Positions 19,101 through 26,597 of a DNA stretch of 55,780 nucleotides are shown piece by piece; position 1 is the first letter of the stretch, and every line of letters starts with the position of its first letter. A model generated the notes under the pieces. The model searched no databases and had not been told where the DNA came from. It worked only from the letters and a program-made list of their open reading frames with translations. Both the position numbers and the translations under genes were made by a program. Source of the stretch: Streptomyces pinistramenti (GTDB lineage: Bacteria; Actinomycetota; Actinomycetes; Streptomycetales; Streptomycetaceae); NCBI RefSeq assembly GCF_020564935.1, contig NZ_JAJCXB010000049.1:1-55780 (forward strand), read 5' to 3'.

Positions 19101-19513
19101 TTCCCTGGTGGAAGCAAACAGCCCGGGATTGGGCAGACACCACCAACCAGATCAGCATCATCACCGGATTCGTCGCTGCCGGTTCTGGCATCTTCGCCGG
19201 AATATTCGGGGCGTTCGGAGCTGAGCCCCCTGCAGCTATCTTCGCAGGTATCGCAAAGTTCTCAGGGTACGCCTCTATCGCGGCCGCCGTGCTTAATGTC
19301 ATGTTCACCGGGTTTGGCTACGGACTGAACAGTAGTGAATTCCGGGAATCCTTCGGGAGCGCCGCGCTGGGCTTGCTGACCTTCGGCCAGTCTAAGTGGA
19401 TTGGAGCTTTGGCCGACTTTAAGGAGGCCACGAAGGGCGCCAAGATTGGCGCAAGGATCACAGAGTTCGCGCACGATCTTATATCGCCGATCACTGGCTT
19501 GCTGGGATCCTAA
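16130..19513 (+). CDS. Tat-exported giant ALF-repeat, alanine-rich protein with hydrophobic C-terminal module
   Basis: The GTG at 16130 follows GAAGGA and gives a 1127-aa protein whose first residues contain SRRRVLGT and a hydrophobic stretch ending in AARA, a Tat signal. Upstream GTG 16046 would bury this signal. Residues ~45-240 hold about five ~42-residue ALF-type repeats (AAxxAL-GSDADVQTFL-…-DNRVAVA). Residues ~250-590 are an Ala/Lys/Glu-rich, coiled-coil-like region. A second ALF block spans ~600-800 and a second Ala-rich block ~820-985. The last ~136 residues are different: PWWKQTARDW, then two long Gly/Ala/Phe-rich hydrophobic segments (~1010-1031 and ~1037-1066) and an amphipathic tail. 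The C-terminus resembles membrane-inserting modules. The likely roles are surface structure or exported membrane-active effector. The stop is TAA, which is uncommon here. Confidence 0.85.
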   Translation: MDTTFWSRRRVLGTLAATTAVAASSLVLNPVAARADTPPFSGDDGDPFNLPDTDRAKAVKAWLLGGKAARAAAEAALAGSDADVQTFLTVELPKATVEDNRVAVATSLAGGGKGTRRDASQALDDGDAAIADYLKGGFKAGIREDLQVATATVMATGAKAVRREGSAALDADTQPALEKFLTEGQYTARLEDMRVDVSKLLVEAGPEVKKYASRALDGTGSDVAWFLDTGQHIARARDQEAATIGELVAVVEHEGKQAEAKTKLAEEAAARAKSAAAEAKKAADAAAAEAKAAQDDVRLSGKAARKAAGAAQGAADAARVAIRASHAAVQASRRAAYAATAAGQAAATAGSAAAKAYGAAIAASKDASQASAAKDAAVKARNAAAKARSAAKAADRAASASDQAANAGAAAASAARNAAAAASASATAAAAAGKAQAQAAEAKRQARIASANASIATNAAGTAQALANTAASAARDARNAANNAADHAEKSAEAAEWAAKHAGQGVEYADKSTKFANAATKAANSATEAVTQAMEVEKKAREAEWQRLDEDLKQATEETRLLAQIEEQEKAELDGRRTQIEQAEQATRDLVAKAESALKAGDAGSAAALGRKAAIALMNSHGTWSREAARFALSGVDADIHAWIDTDRQIAQQQDDRETALYLAQISSPDVADAATKALESDAPDAATTFLKIGVIEAAAMDNRVAIARILAGNPGRAVKKAANDALDSGTAKAVHNFLSSTFEAAQREDDAVATATLLAKAGPYTKAHAQAALEGPAWMRRHFLDSVQYKTAQLDYDSATHIAAIQGAIAGATKVAHKAQETAARAQEAAAKARDAAADAVKWADEANNSHKQAEIYAKQADANADAAEQSAKDAQASANKAKQAAANARLAARSANYSANRAVDAARHAVASANSAQSSAASARASALQAGKDAQTAAAAATKAHQIAMAKRKDEIEAAAKKAAQETHKAKEVGKNPADTPENDKAKELPWWKQTARDWADTTNQISIITGFVAAGSGIFAGIFGAFGAEPPAAIFAGIAKFSGYASIAAAVLNVMFTGFGYGLNSSEFRESFGSAALGLLTFGQSKWIGALADFKEATKGAKIGARITEFAHDLISPITGLLGS

Positions 19514-19554
19514 CCCGCTCGGATCGAACGGGTACGCTGTGAAAAAATGCATTC

Positions 19555-19586
19555 AAGGGCTGGCGAGGAATCCGTCGCCAGCCCTT
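19555..19586 (+). terminator. 12-bp hairpin between ALF gene and small membrane gene
   Basis: A perfect inverted repeat (AAGGGCTGGCGA/TCGCCAGCCCTT) encloses an 8-nt loop, 41 nt after the ALF stop and 22 nt before the next start codon. There is no T run, as is common in Streptomyces. It could end or attenuate the upstream transcript, or protect the 3' end while allowing read-through into the partner gene. Confidence 0.7.
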
Positions 19587-19608
19587 GCGTACCATCGAAA
19601 GGACCGGC

Positions 19609-19998
19609 GTGCTAGCACGGCTCCCCCTCCCCTACTTGCTGCTTATGGCGGCTTTCGCTACTTTTATCTTCTGCCTCGTCGTGGACAGGTACGTAAAGAT
19701 GCGTAAGGCGACGGTAGCGTGTTTCATAGTTTCCATCGGATGCTGTATCGGCATGATCGTGATAGGCGGCATGCAATACCAGCATTGGAGCGTCGAGCAG
19801 ATGCTGGTCCTGTACTCATTCGCATGGACGGGCCTTACGATTGGCCTAGTTCCTTACAGGAAGCCGTATCTCAAATATCTCGATGAACAACACAGAGGGA
19901 TAAAGTGGGAGAAATATGAATTCCCGAAATGGTGCCCGATGGTAACAGTTGCTTCGGTCATCGCCGCTGGCCTCTTGGGTACCATTCTTGTGAAGTGA
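19609..19998 (+). CDS. Small four-helix membrane protein, putative partner of ALF protein
   Basis: GTG 19609 sits six bases after GAAAGGA; an upstream TTG lies inside the hairpin arm and is less likely. The 129-aa product has about four membrane helices: residues ~7-22, ~32-51, ~60-78 and ~108-127. A short charged loop (PYRKPYLKYLDEQHRGIKWE) precedes the last helix. Codon use is unusual for this window, with CTA, ATA, AGA, AAA and TAT codons, so the gene looks foreign. No family is recognised. Its position directly behind an exported protein with a membrane-active-looking C-terminus is the arrangement expected of an immunity protein, but an assembly or anchoring role is equally possible. Confidence 0.75.
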   Translation: MLARLPLPYLLLMAAFATFIFCLVVDRYVKMRKATVACFIVSIGCCIGMIVIGGMQYQHWSVEQMLVLYSFAWTGLTIGLVPYRKPYLKYLDEQHRGIKWEKYEFPKWCPMVTVASVIAAGLLGTILVK

Positions 19999-20030
19999 TC
20001 GTGCATCATGCGCTCGGAATGCGCACATCT

Positions 20031-20059
20031 GCGGAGGCCCCGATGACTGGGGCCTCCGC
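20031..20059 (+). terminator. 11-bp GC hairpin terminator
   Basis: GCGGAGGCCCC and GGGGCCTCCGC pair perfectly around a 7-nt loop, 32 nt after the stop of the small membrane protein gene. It is a good terminator for the ALF/membrane-protein unit. Confidence 0.8.
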
Positions 20060-20289
20060 TGCGGCTGACCGCAGCCTGACGGAGGACGATCACCCTCCCC
20101 GTCGGAAACGAGCTCCAAAGCGGCGAATTGCGTCTGATCAGACCCGCCCGTGCCCCCCGTGTTCCCCACCGGTGGCGATGATCCGTTCACCACCGTCCCG
20201 GCCGTCCTCTCGCAGACGCTTTTCCTCCCCAACGGCCAGCTGTGACCGGTCGCCTGGTTCGGCCCGGCGAGGCCCAGTGCTGGCGGGCT
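20060..20289. other. No gene recognised
   Basis: Short frames only, between the hairpin and the transposase remnant. I see no motif to support a gene. Confidence 0.4.
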
Positions 20290-21052
20290 CTCACGCTGCT
20301 CCGCGCCGCGCGATCCAGATGCACATCGAGAAGCACACGCTGCACCAGATGGGCCAGGACAGCATCCCCTCCACCTGCAACCGCCCTGTTGGCTCGACGA
20401 CGTAGCCGAGCCGGCCCATGCCCTTGATGTTCAGGGCGTCCTTGCGGGAGATGACCGGCAGGATCCGATGCTTGCGAAGTTCGTCGCGGTTCGGGTTGGA
20501 GTTGGATCCTTTGCTGCCGAGCAGGGCTTGAGGACGTCGCCAGGTTCGACTGGCGGCGGGCGGATGCCGTTGACCAGGACCGGGGCCTGGGTGCCGTCGT
20601 TGGCGTGTCCGCGGTGATGACGACCTTGAGCGGGGTACACATCCGTCGTAGACCACGTGGTGTCTGCTGCCGCCTTGCGCCAGTCGAGAGGTGACGGACC
20701 GGTGTCGCCCCTCTTGGCGCGGATGGGGGAACTGTCCACGCAGGCCCGCGACCGGTCGAGCTCGCCGACCGCGTTCCATTCGGCGAGCAGGATGCGGTGC
20801 AGCTGGTCGAAGAGCCCTGCCTGCTGCCACCACTGCAGGCTGCGCCGGCAGGTCTGTCTGGGGCCGACCGAACCCCAGCTCCAGTGTCAGGAGTTGCCAG
20901 GCCATGTCGTTGTGGAGGACGTAGAGGACGCCCTGCAGACAGAGCCGGTCTGCCACCGACCGTGGCCCCGGTGACCGCTCGGGCCAGGGCACCAGCAACG
21001 GTTCGATCCGCGCCCACAAGTCGCCGTCCACGGTATACGGCCGAGTGCTCAC
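20290..21052 (-). pseudogene. IS5-family (DUF4096-type) transposase remnant
   Basis: The N-terminus at 21052 reads DGDLWARIEPLLVPWPE and then VLYVLHNDMAWQLL, the standard opening of DUF4096/IS5-type transposases. The gene then passes through different frames: DQLHRILLAEWNAVGELDR is in one, and VDSSPIRAKRGDTGPSPLD, carrying the DDE-region VDSS motif, in another. At least two frameshifts and a scrambled C-terminus make it inactive. I could not identify terminal inverted repeats or a target duplication. Confidence 0.65.
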
Positions 21053-21126
21053 ACCATCGTGAATGATCGAGTCGTCACACCGGCCACGCCCTACCAGGGA
21101 ATCTCAACCAGATCGTGTTACGAGCT

Positions 21127-21310
21127 CTACGCCGCCAGAGCCGCGATCCGCTCGGACGCCTCCCTGACCTTCGCTTCCTGCTGGTGCGGCCGGAAGGCCC
21201 GGCGGACCTCTTCGACGCGTTCCACGCCGCGGCGGGAGTGTATGCCTTGGTCGATGAGGTCGGCGGCCTTGTGGGTGGCTTCGAGTGCGCCGTCGAGGTC
21301 GCCGGTCGTC
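21127..21310 (-). pseudogene. C-terminal fragment of a TPR-type regulator
   Basis: A minus-strand frame ending at 21127 encodes GDLDGALEATHKAADLIDQ, then RRGVERVEEVRRAFRPHQ and a short tail. This resembles the C-terminal TPR-like part of Streptomyces XRE-type regulators. The upstream part of that gene is missing. The fragment stops where the integrase remnant begins on the other strand, so a rearrangement junction lies near 21310. Confidence 0.45.
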
Positions 21311-22171
21311 ACGGACGCACTCGGCATCCTGCTCACCGCCGAGTGGGCGGCCCTGCTCTCCGGCCGCGACGACGAGTTCGTCGCCACGGTCCTCAAGGGC
21401 TACACCGGCAAGCGCTGGGGCGAAATCGTCGGCCTGGAAACAGAGTTCGTCCGTACCGCCGCATCCCGTGTCGAGTGGCAGCTGTACGAGCTGGACACCG
21501 GCGAGCTGGACCTCTGCCCGCCCAAGGACGACAGCTACCGCACCATCGACTCGATGGGCTGGCTGCCCGCCCTGGTCTTCAATCACATAGCTCGTACGAA
21601 GTCGACCCCTTGCCCGTGCCACGGCAGGACGTACGTCTTCCGAGGCCAGGGCGCGGCCCGCACCGGAGGCCACCAGGGCGCGAAGCTCGTCGACGTCGCA
21701 CGCCGCGCCGAAGTCTCCACGGGCACGGTCTCAAACGTCCTTAACCACCCCGACCGCGTACGGGAGGTCACCCGAGTCCGAGTCGAGCAGGCGAATCGCC
21801 GACCTCGGCTTCGTACGAGGCGGCACCACATCCGAGCACGCCGCCCACTGGCGCCGAAACGGCTTCGCCACCTGGTTGTTCACCCAGTGGTCTCCGGCTG
21901 GTACCCGAAGAAGGCACCTCAGGAGGCTCGGCTTGTACCGGTCCTCGGCGAGCCGCGGCCCGGCATCCCGGCCCGAGGACGAGGAGCAGCTGCACGGGCG
22001 GACGCCTGCTGGCTCCCGATCGCCAAGGGCCTCACACCGCACGGTCTGCGCCACACTCACCGCACGATGATGGAGGACCTCGGCGCCGCGAAGGTCCTCA
22101 TGGACGAACGAATGCGCCACATCGACGGCTCGGTCTCCGCACGCTACGCCCACGTCACGCCAGGCATGCGC
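21310..22171 (+). pseudogene. Second tyrosine integrase with embedded LacI-type HTH, scrambled
   Basis: This is a close relative of the integrase remnant at 410-1310, with the same order. Box I is KRWGEIVGLETEF, the LacI-like HTH is VDVARRAEVSTGTVSNVLN, box II is HGLRHTHRT and the tyrosine context is SARYAHVTPGM. An extra A near 21795 throws ~32 residues out of frame, and a compensating change near 21890 restores it, so the frame stays open but a segment is nonsense. After the tyrosine the expected tail (RKRLMLGLTEQWEAAL in the other copy) is replaced by unrelated sequence from 22172. It is probably inactive. It lies ~2.3 kb from the tRNA-Pro, as expected for the integrase of an element inserted there. 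Confidence 0.75.
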
Positions 22172-22933
22172 GTGGGCGGTCCCGGCAGAGGCGGATGGGT
22201 TCACGTGCGGTTCCTCGACGGCGACGACTCCGGTCTGCAGGAATGGGTCAACCCCGCCTCGTTAGTTGTCCCTTGGGCTAATGTCGAGGCCTTCCGCAAG
22301 GATGATGAGGGCGAGCTGACCCTGGTCGAGGCATCGCGTCACGTACGAGGCAGCACCGACTTCGAGGCCGCACGGATGATCCTCGGCTTCGTCCGGCCGA
22401 AGAGCGCGGTACGCCTGCGTCGTGGTGTGGCGGACGCGGGGATTCTGGAGCTGAACCGTCTGGACGCGATCGTTCAGCAACTCGGTGTAGAAGGAGGAGA
22501 GTTGCGGGAGGACCCCATGGTGTACGTACGGCACGACGGTGCTTGCCTGGCCAGCCGGCCGGTCACCGAACGCATCACCCGGCAGGTCGCCCGCGGCCTC
22601 GCTGACGAGATCCTGCCGGAGATCGACCGCAAGCAGCAGGAGCTGGAGCAGGAACGCGCAAAGCCGACCTGGTACGCCTACGGTCGCCGGGACGACCGCA
22701 AGCTGGACACGCAGGCGGCGATCCTGCGGACCGTCCGAGCATGGTGCGGTGAGGACAAAGTCGAGCGCTACGACGAGTTGGTAGCCCTGCGTGCCGAGGT
22801 TGTCAGGCTGGGTGAGTTGGTCGAAAAGGCGGTCAGGGTCCTACGCGACCGCGGGCGCGGTGTCATCGCCTCCACCATTGAGCGCGACCTTGGCGTCCCC
22901 ATCGCCACCCTGGATCCTGACGTGCGTAGGTAA
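22172..22933 (+). pseudogene. Unknown protein fragment fused in frame to the integrase
   Basis: From 22172 the integrase frame continues into ~253 residues of a different protein. It opens GGPGRGGWVHVRFLDGDD, passes WVNPASLVVPW and VRFD-like blocks (VERYDELVALRAEVVRLGEL), and ends with a helical, probably coiled-coil segment and TIERDLGVPIATLDPDVRR. I do not recognise the family, although the tail looks like a well-kept natural C-terminus. It has no clear start or ribosome binding site at the junction. Either an ancient deletion fused two genes, or translation begins at the ATG 22166/GTG 22172 codons. Confidence 0.5.
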
Positions 22934-24297
22934 GGCCGCGCCAGGGATCCGGATCAGGTTCGGGCGGTGCGTTCGGCGGTGCCGGCTCCACCTTCTCCGG
23001 GCGTTTTGGATACCCCCGTCGAGGAAGGGTCGCAACTGCTTTCCGGTCGGCTTCGCATGGAAGTTGCGGATCGCCAGGCCACGTCCGCTCAGCATGGGGT
23101 CGAGCCGGTCCGCCTCCGTCTTCCCCCCACGTCGACCATTCCCGCAGCCCCTCGGCCTCGACAGGATCCTCCAACGCAGTGGCGGCCGCATCCAACGCCG
23201 CACAGAACTCCCGAATCTCTCCTGCGGCCCGCCACTGCTCCAGAGCTGTGCCGAAGTACTCGGTCCGTACCGCTTGAACTGCCTTGATCGACGCGGCACT
23301 GACAGCCCGCTCCCACTCCTTTTTCCAGCTGTGACCGGTGCGATAGCTGTAACCCTGATGCTGCTGGGTGACCTGTAGTTCCAGCTCCTCGGACGGTTCG
23401 AGGCGGTGCGACGGCGTGACTCGCTGCCAGTCGTATGTGTGGCGCCCTGCCTGCTTGGGTACGTAGCGGACCGGCTTCTGTCGCTCTCGGAAGATCGCCT
23501 CGTATGTTCTGCCGTGAACCGTGAGCAGGGGTTTCACCTGCCTGCGCTTCTTGGGCACCGCGATCTCCCCGTGTCGGGCGAGGGCCTGCTCGGCAAGGAG
23601 TCGCAGGAGCGAGAGCACACGAGGGCCTCGTCCGAGATCTCGAAGGCACTGTGATCGGCGACTACCACTGCGATCACGTCCTCGACATCGGTGATCACGC
23701 GACTGCGCGCCAGACGGATCCGGTTCCACTCGGTGTCGTCTTCACCGGTGATCCGGAGCAGTCCGAGGAAGAAGTCGCCCTTGGCCCGCCCGCTGTACTT
23801 CAGGTGATAGCCCTCAGGGGCGCACTGCCGCGCCGCGTCGAACGCCCAGCGGTAGCGAGCGCGCTTCGCATCGTTCGGGTCGGGGATCCGCAGAAACCGC
23901 CCGGCCTGCTGCACTTCCGCGATCAGAGCAGCGCCGATCTCCACGGACGACGGAGGCGTGGGCTTCACCACGCGCGCCGGTTTCGGCTTGGAAGCGGGAG
24001 GCGCGGCCGGCGGGGTCGCAGGGGCTTCGGGTGCGGCCGCAGCAGAAGTGACTTCCGACGTGGTGTCGGCTCGGGACGGTTCGGGTGGTGCCCGTGCTCC
24101 AGATAGAAGCGCCCCGCATCTGTGATCTCCGCCCGCCGCTTGCCGCTCTGCCTCGGCATGGAGATCAGCCCACGGCTCTTGAGCGCGCGAGCGGTGACGG
24201 CGAACTCGGGGCTCTCCGAGGTGACAGGATCCGCTCCCGCCCCGATGCCGGTGAGGAGGTCGAGCTGGCGGTCGTTGAGCGGAGACCAGGGGTGCAT
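22863..24297 (-). pseudogene. Frameshifted unknown gene next to tRNA-Pro
   Basis: Three consecutive minus-strand frames join into one gene. ATG 24297 starts PWSPLNDRQLDLLTGIGAG and ends LEHGHHPNRPEP. The second frame carries a Pro/Ala/Lys-rich linker and IPDPNDAKRARYRWAFDAA to ISDEALV. The third carries LSLLRLLAEQALARHGEIAV and onward to 22863. The first break lies near 24075. The second, at 23616-23622, is an extra TG (CTCGTGTGCTC). The N-terminus looks like a winged-helix or treble-clef-like small domain and the rest is unrecognised. I recall similar proteins in many Streptomyces but no function for them. Its 3' end overlaps the fused integrase frame by 71 nt. Confidence 0.55.
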
Positions 24298-24427
24298 GGG
24301 GATGGTCGTACCGTCTGCGACCACCCCGGCACAACCTGTACGGGATACCTCCCCTCCCGCTGGGAGCGGCTCCCATGTGGTGGGAGCCGCTCCTCGGCAC
24401 TTGGCTCCCAGAATGGGACCACAAAGC

Positions 24428-24469
24428 AAGTCAGGCCCGGCACTGATTCCTCAGTACCGGGCCTGACTT
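24428..24469 (-). terminator. tRNA-Pro terminator hairpin
   Basis: A 19-bp stem with one C-A mismatch (AAGTCAGGCCCGG…CCGGGCCTGACTT outer arms) closes a TTCC loop, 13 nt downstream of the tRNA 3' end on the minus strand. It is a strong terminator. If the island model is right, it was brought in by the element. Confidence 0.8.
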
Positions 24470-24481
24470 GGTGTTCCTTCA

Positions 24482-24524
24482 GTCGGGGTGGCGGGATTTG
24501 AACCCACGACCTCTTCGTCCCGAA
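24482..24524 (-). repeat. Candidate attachment site within tRNA-Pro
   Basis: This 43-nt 3' half of the tRNA gene is repeated at 4509-4550 with 40 matching positions. An element using it would rebuild the tRNA gene and leave the partial copy at its far end. Confidence 0.6.
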
Positions 24525-24556
24525 CGAAGCGCGCTGCCAAGCTGCGCTACACCCCG
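24483..24556 (-). tRNA. tRNA-Pro (anticodon CGG)
   Basis: The 74-nt minus-strand sequence has a perfect 7-bp acceptor stem (CGGGGTG/CACCCCG) with discriminator A, a D arm, a T arm with GGTTCAAATCC, and the anticodon arm CTTCGTTCGGGACGAAG, giving anticodon CGG. It matches bacterial proline tRNAs. CCA is not encoded. The gene is intact and is probably the integration target of the island to its left. Confidence 0.97.
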
Positions 24557-24799
24557 AAGCAACGAGCTCTACTTTAGCGGACTGATCCCCGTAGGCGAAA
24601 TCCGGTTCCGGGGGAGGGGAGGAGAGGGAGGAAACGCGTGCCGGCCCCCCGGCCGCGAGCGGGGATGAGTGTGGGCAGGGACGTCGTGGAACGGAGAGCG
24701 CCGGCCTGCCCGGAACACGGGGGGCGGGGGGCCGGCGCTCTGAAGTGGTGCGGATGACGCGGGTGATGCGGATGGTGTGGACGTATGCCGCGGGGGCGG
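24557..24799. other. tRNA upstream region
   Basis: Purine-rich and GC-rich spacer holding the tRNA promoter, without a gene. Confidence 0.5.
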
Positions 24800-25735
24800 T
24801 CAGTCCCGGGCGGTGAGGGTGAGGAGGGTGGCCTCAGGGGGGCAGGCGAAGCGGACGGGGGTGTAGCGGTTGGTGCCGCAGCCTGCGGAGACGTGGAGGA
24901 AAGAAGTGTGGGCGCCCGCGGTGTGGGTGGAGAGGCCCTTGACGCGGCCGGTGTCGATGTCGCAGTTGGTGACCAGCGCCCCGTAGAAGGGGATGCAGAG
25001 CTGGCCGCCGTGGGTGTGGCCGGCCAGGATCAGCGGGTAGCCGTCGGTGGTGAAGGCGTCCAGGGAGCGCAGGTACGGCGCATGGACGACGGCCAGCGAA
25101 AGATCGGCGCCGGACTCCGGGCCGCCGGCCACCTCGGCGTAGCGGTCGCGCTTGATGTGCGGGTCGTCGAGGCCGGTCAGGGCGATCTCGATGCCCTCCA
25201 GCTTCAGGCGGCCGCGGGTGTTGGACAGGCCGACCCAGCCGGCCGCGTCGAAGGCGTCGCGCAGGTCCTCCCACGGGTTGTGGACGGCGCCGACCGCGGG
25301 GGCGTTGCCGTTGAGGCCGTGCCGGCCCTGCGCCTTCTCGAACAGGTAGCGGGCCGGGTTGCGCAGCTTGGGGCCGTAGTAGTCGTTGGATCCGAAGACG
25401 TAGGCGCCGGGGAACTCCATCAGGGGGCCGAGGGCGTCCAGGGCCTCCGGGACGCCCTCGGGGTCGGAGAGGTTGTCCCCGGTGTTGATCACGAAGTCGG
25501 GGCGCAGCCCGGCGAGCGACTGCAGCCAGCGCTGCTTCTTGCGCTGGCCGCTGACCATGTGGATGTCGGAGACCTGCAGGACGCGCAACGGCCGCATACC
25601 GCGGGGCAGTACGGGCACGGTGACGCGCCGGAGACGGAACGAGCGGACCTCGAAGCCGGCGGCGTAGGCCAGGCCGGCCGCGCCGACTGCGGTCAGGGAC
25701 AGGGGTACTCCGTATCGCGCGCGCATGCTTCCCAT
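24800..25735 (-). CDS. Calcineurin-like metallophosphoesterase
   Basis: A 311-aa protein with a short N-terminal membrane-like segment (PLSLTAVGAAGLAYAAG) and the metal-binding motifs QVSDIHMV, NTGDNL, GSNDYY, VVHAPY and AGHTHGGQ, in the order of the UshA/YkuE-type metallophosphoesterase family. It probably hydrolyses phosphoesters of lipids or nucleotides at the membrane; the substrate is unknown. ATG 25735 has no good ribosome binding site, while the in-frame ATG 25726 follows GGGAAG and could be the real start. Confidence 0.9.
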   Translation of the reverse strand: MGSMRARYGVPLSLTAVGAAGLAYAAGFEVRSFRLRRVTVPVLPRGMRPLRVLQVSDIHMVSGQRKKQRWLQSLAGLRPDFVINTGDNLSDPEGVPEALDALGPLMEFPGAYVFGSNDYYGPKLRNPARYLFEKAQGRHGLNGNAPAVGAVHNPWEDLRDAFDAAGWVGLSNTRGRLKLEGIEIALTGLDDPHIKRDRYAEVAGGPESGADLSLAVVHAPYLRSLDAFTTDGYPLILAGHTHGGQLCIPFYGALVTNCDIDTGRVKGLSTHTAGAHTSFLHVSAGCGTNRYTPVRFACPPEATLLTLTARD

Positions 25736-25870
25736 CGTTGCAGAGTGACGGGCGGGAGGCGCACGGGAGGAAGAAGGGAGGGGAACGGGCGCGGGCGGGC
25801 GGGAGTGTTCCCCGGTGTTCGGAGGGAAAAGGCGCGGCGGTTGTCGGTGGGGGCGGGCATACTCGACGGC

Positions 25871-26335
25871 ATGACCACGCTCAAGTCCAAGCTGCAGGAC
25901 GACCTCACCGTCGCGATCAAGGCGCGCGACGAGCTGCGCTCCTCCACCCTCCGGCTCACGCTGACCGCGATCCAGAAGGAAGAGGTCGCGGGCACCGAGG
26001 CGCGCGTACTGTCCGACGGCGAGGTCGAGAAGATCATCGCCCGGGAGGCGAAGAAGCGTCGCGAGGCGGCGGAGGCGTTCGACAAGGGCGGCCGCGCCGA
26101 TTCCGCCGAGCGCGAGCGGGCCGAGGGCGAGGTGCTCGCCGACTACCTTCCCAAGCAGCTGTCCGATGAGGAGCTGGAGAACCTGGTGGCCGCGGCGGTG
26201 GCGGAGGCCACGGGCTCCGGCGCCGAGGGGCCGCGCGCCATGGGCGCCGTCATGAAGATCGTGAACCCCAAGGTGGCGGGCCGGGCGGACGGCGGCCGGG
26301 TCGCGGCCGTGGTGAAGAAGCTGCTGGCGGAGTGA
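25871..26335 (+). CDS. GatB/YqeY domain protein
   Basis: The 154-aa product is a compact, charged helical protein. It has the YqeY landmarks LKSKLQDDLTVAIKARD, LRLTLTAIQKEEV, LADYLPKQLSDEEL and MGAVMKIVNPKVAGRADG. The fold matches the tail domain of GatB, which contacts tRNA in Glu-tRNA amidotransferase, but the free-standing protein has no settled function. The gene is divergent from the metallophosphoesterase gene, and a strong hairpin at 26491-26516 ends it. Confidence 0.95.
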   Translation: MTTLKSKLQDDLTVAIKARDELRSSTLRLTLTAIQKEEVAGTEARVLSDGEVEKIIAREAKKRREAAEAFDKGGRADSAERERAEGEVLADYLPKQLSDEELENLVAAAVAEATGSGAEGPRAMGAVMKIVNPKVAGRADGGRVAAVVKKLLAE

Positions 26336-26490
26336 GCGGCGGCCGGGCAGGAGGCTCGACGCGGGTGATCCGATGCAGGTGATCCGACGCGGGTGAGCCC
26401 TGGCCGGTCGGCGGGCCGGATTGCCGCGCCTGTGGCCTGCGCCGCCTCGCCTCGCGCCGTGCTTCCGTACGTCCACCCGTCACACGGAAA

Positions 26491-26516
26491 GGGCGCCCTC
26501 CCCGCGGAGGGCGCCC
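26491..26516. terminator. Bidirectional terminator
   Basis: GGGCGCCCTCC and GGAGGGCGCCC pair over a 4-nt CCGC loop, flanked by AAA on the left and TTT on the right. It separates the convergent YqeY and penicillin-binding protein genes. Confidence 0.9.
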
Positions 26517-26597
26517 CTTTGCCGTTGTCACGGCGGTGCGCGGCGTACGTTCCCGGTCGTGGCGGCCGGGCCCGGCGCGGTTACGGCAGCGGCGTCG

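Noticed and set aside
24785..25870. Plus-strand frame running into YqeY
   Set aside because: It is the complement of the metallophosphoesterase gene. The true YqeY start is ATG 25871.
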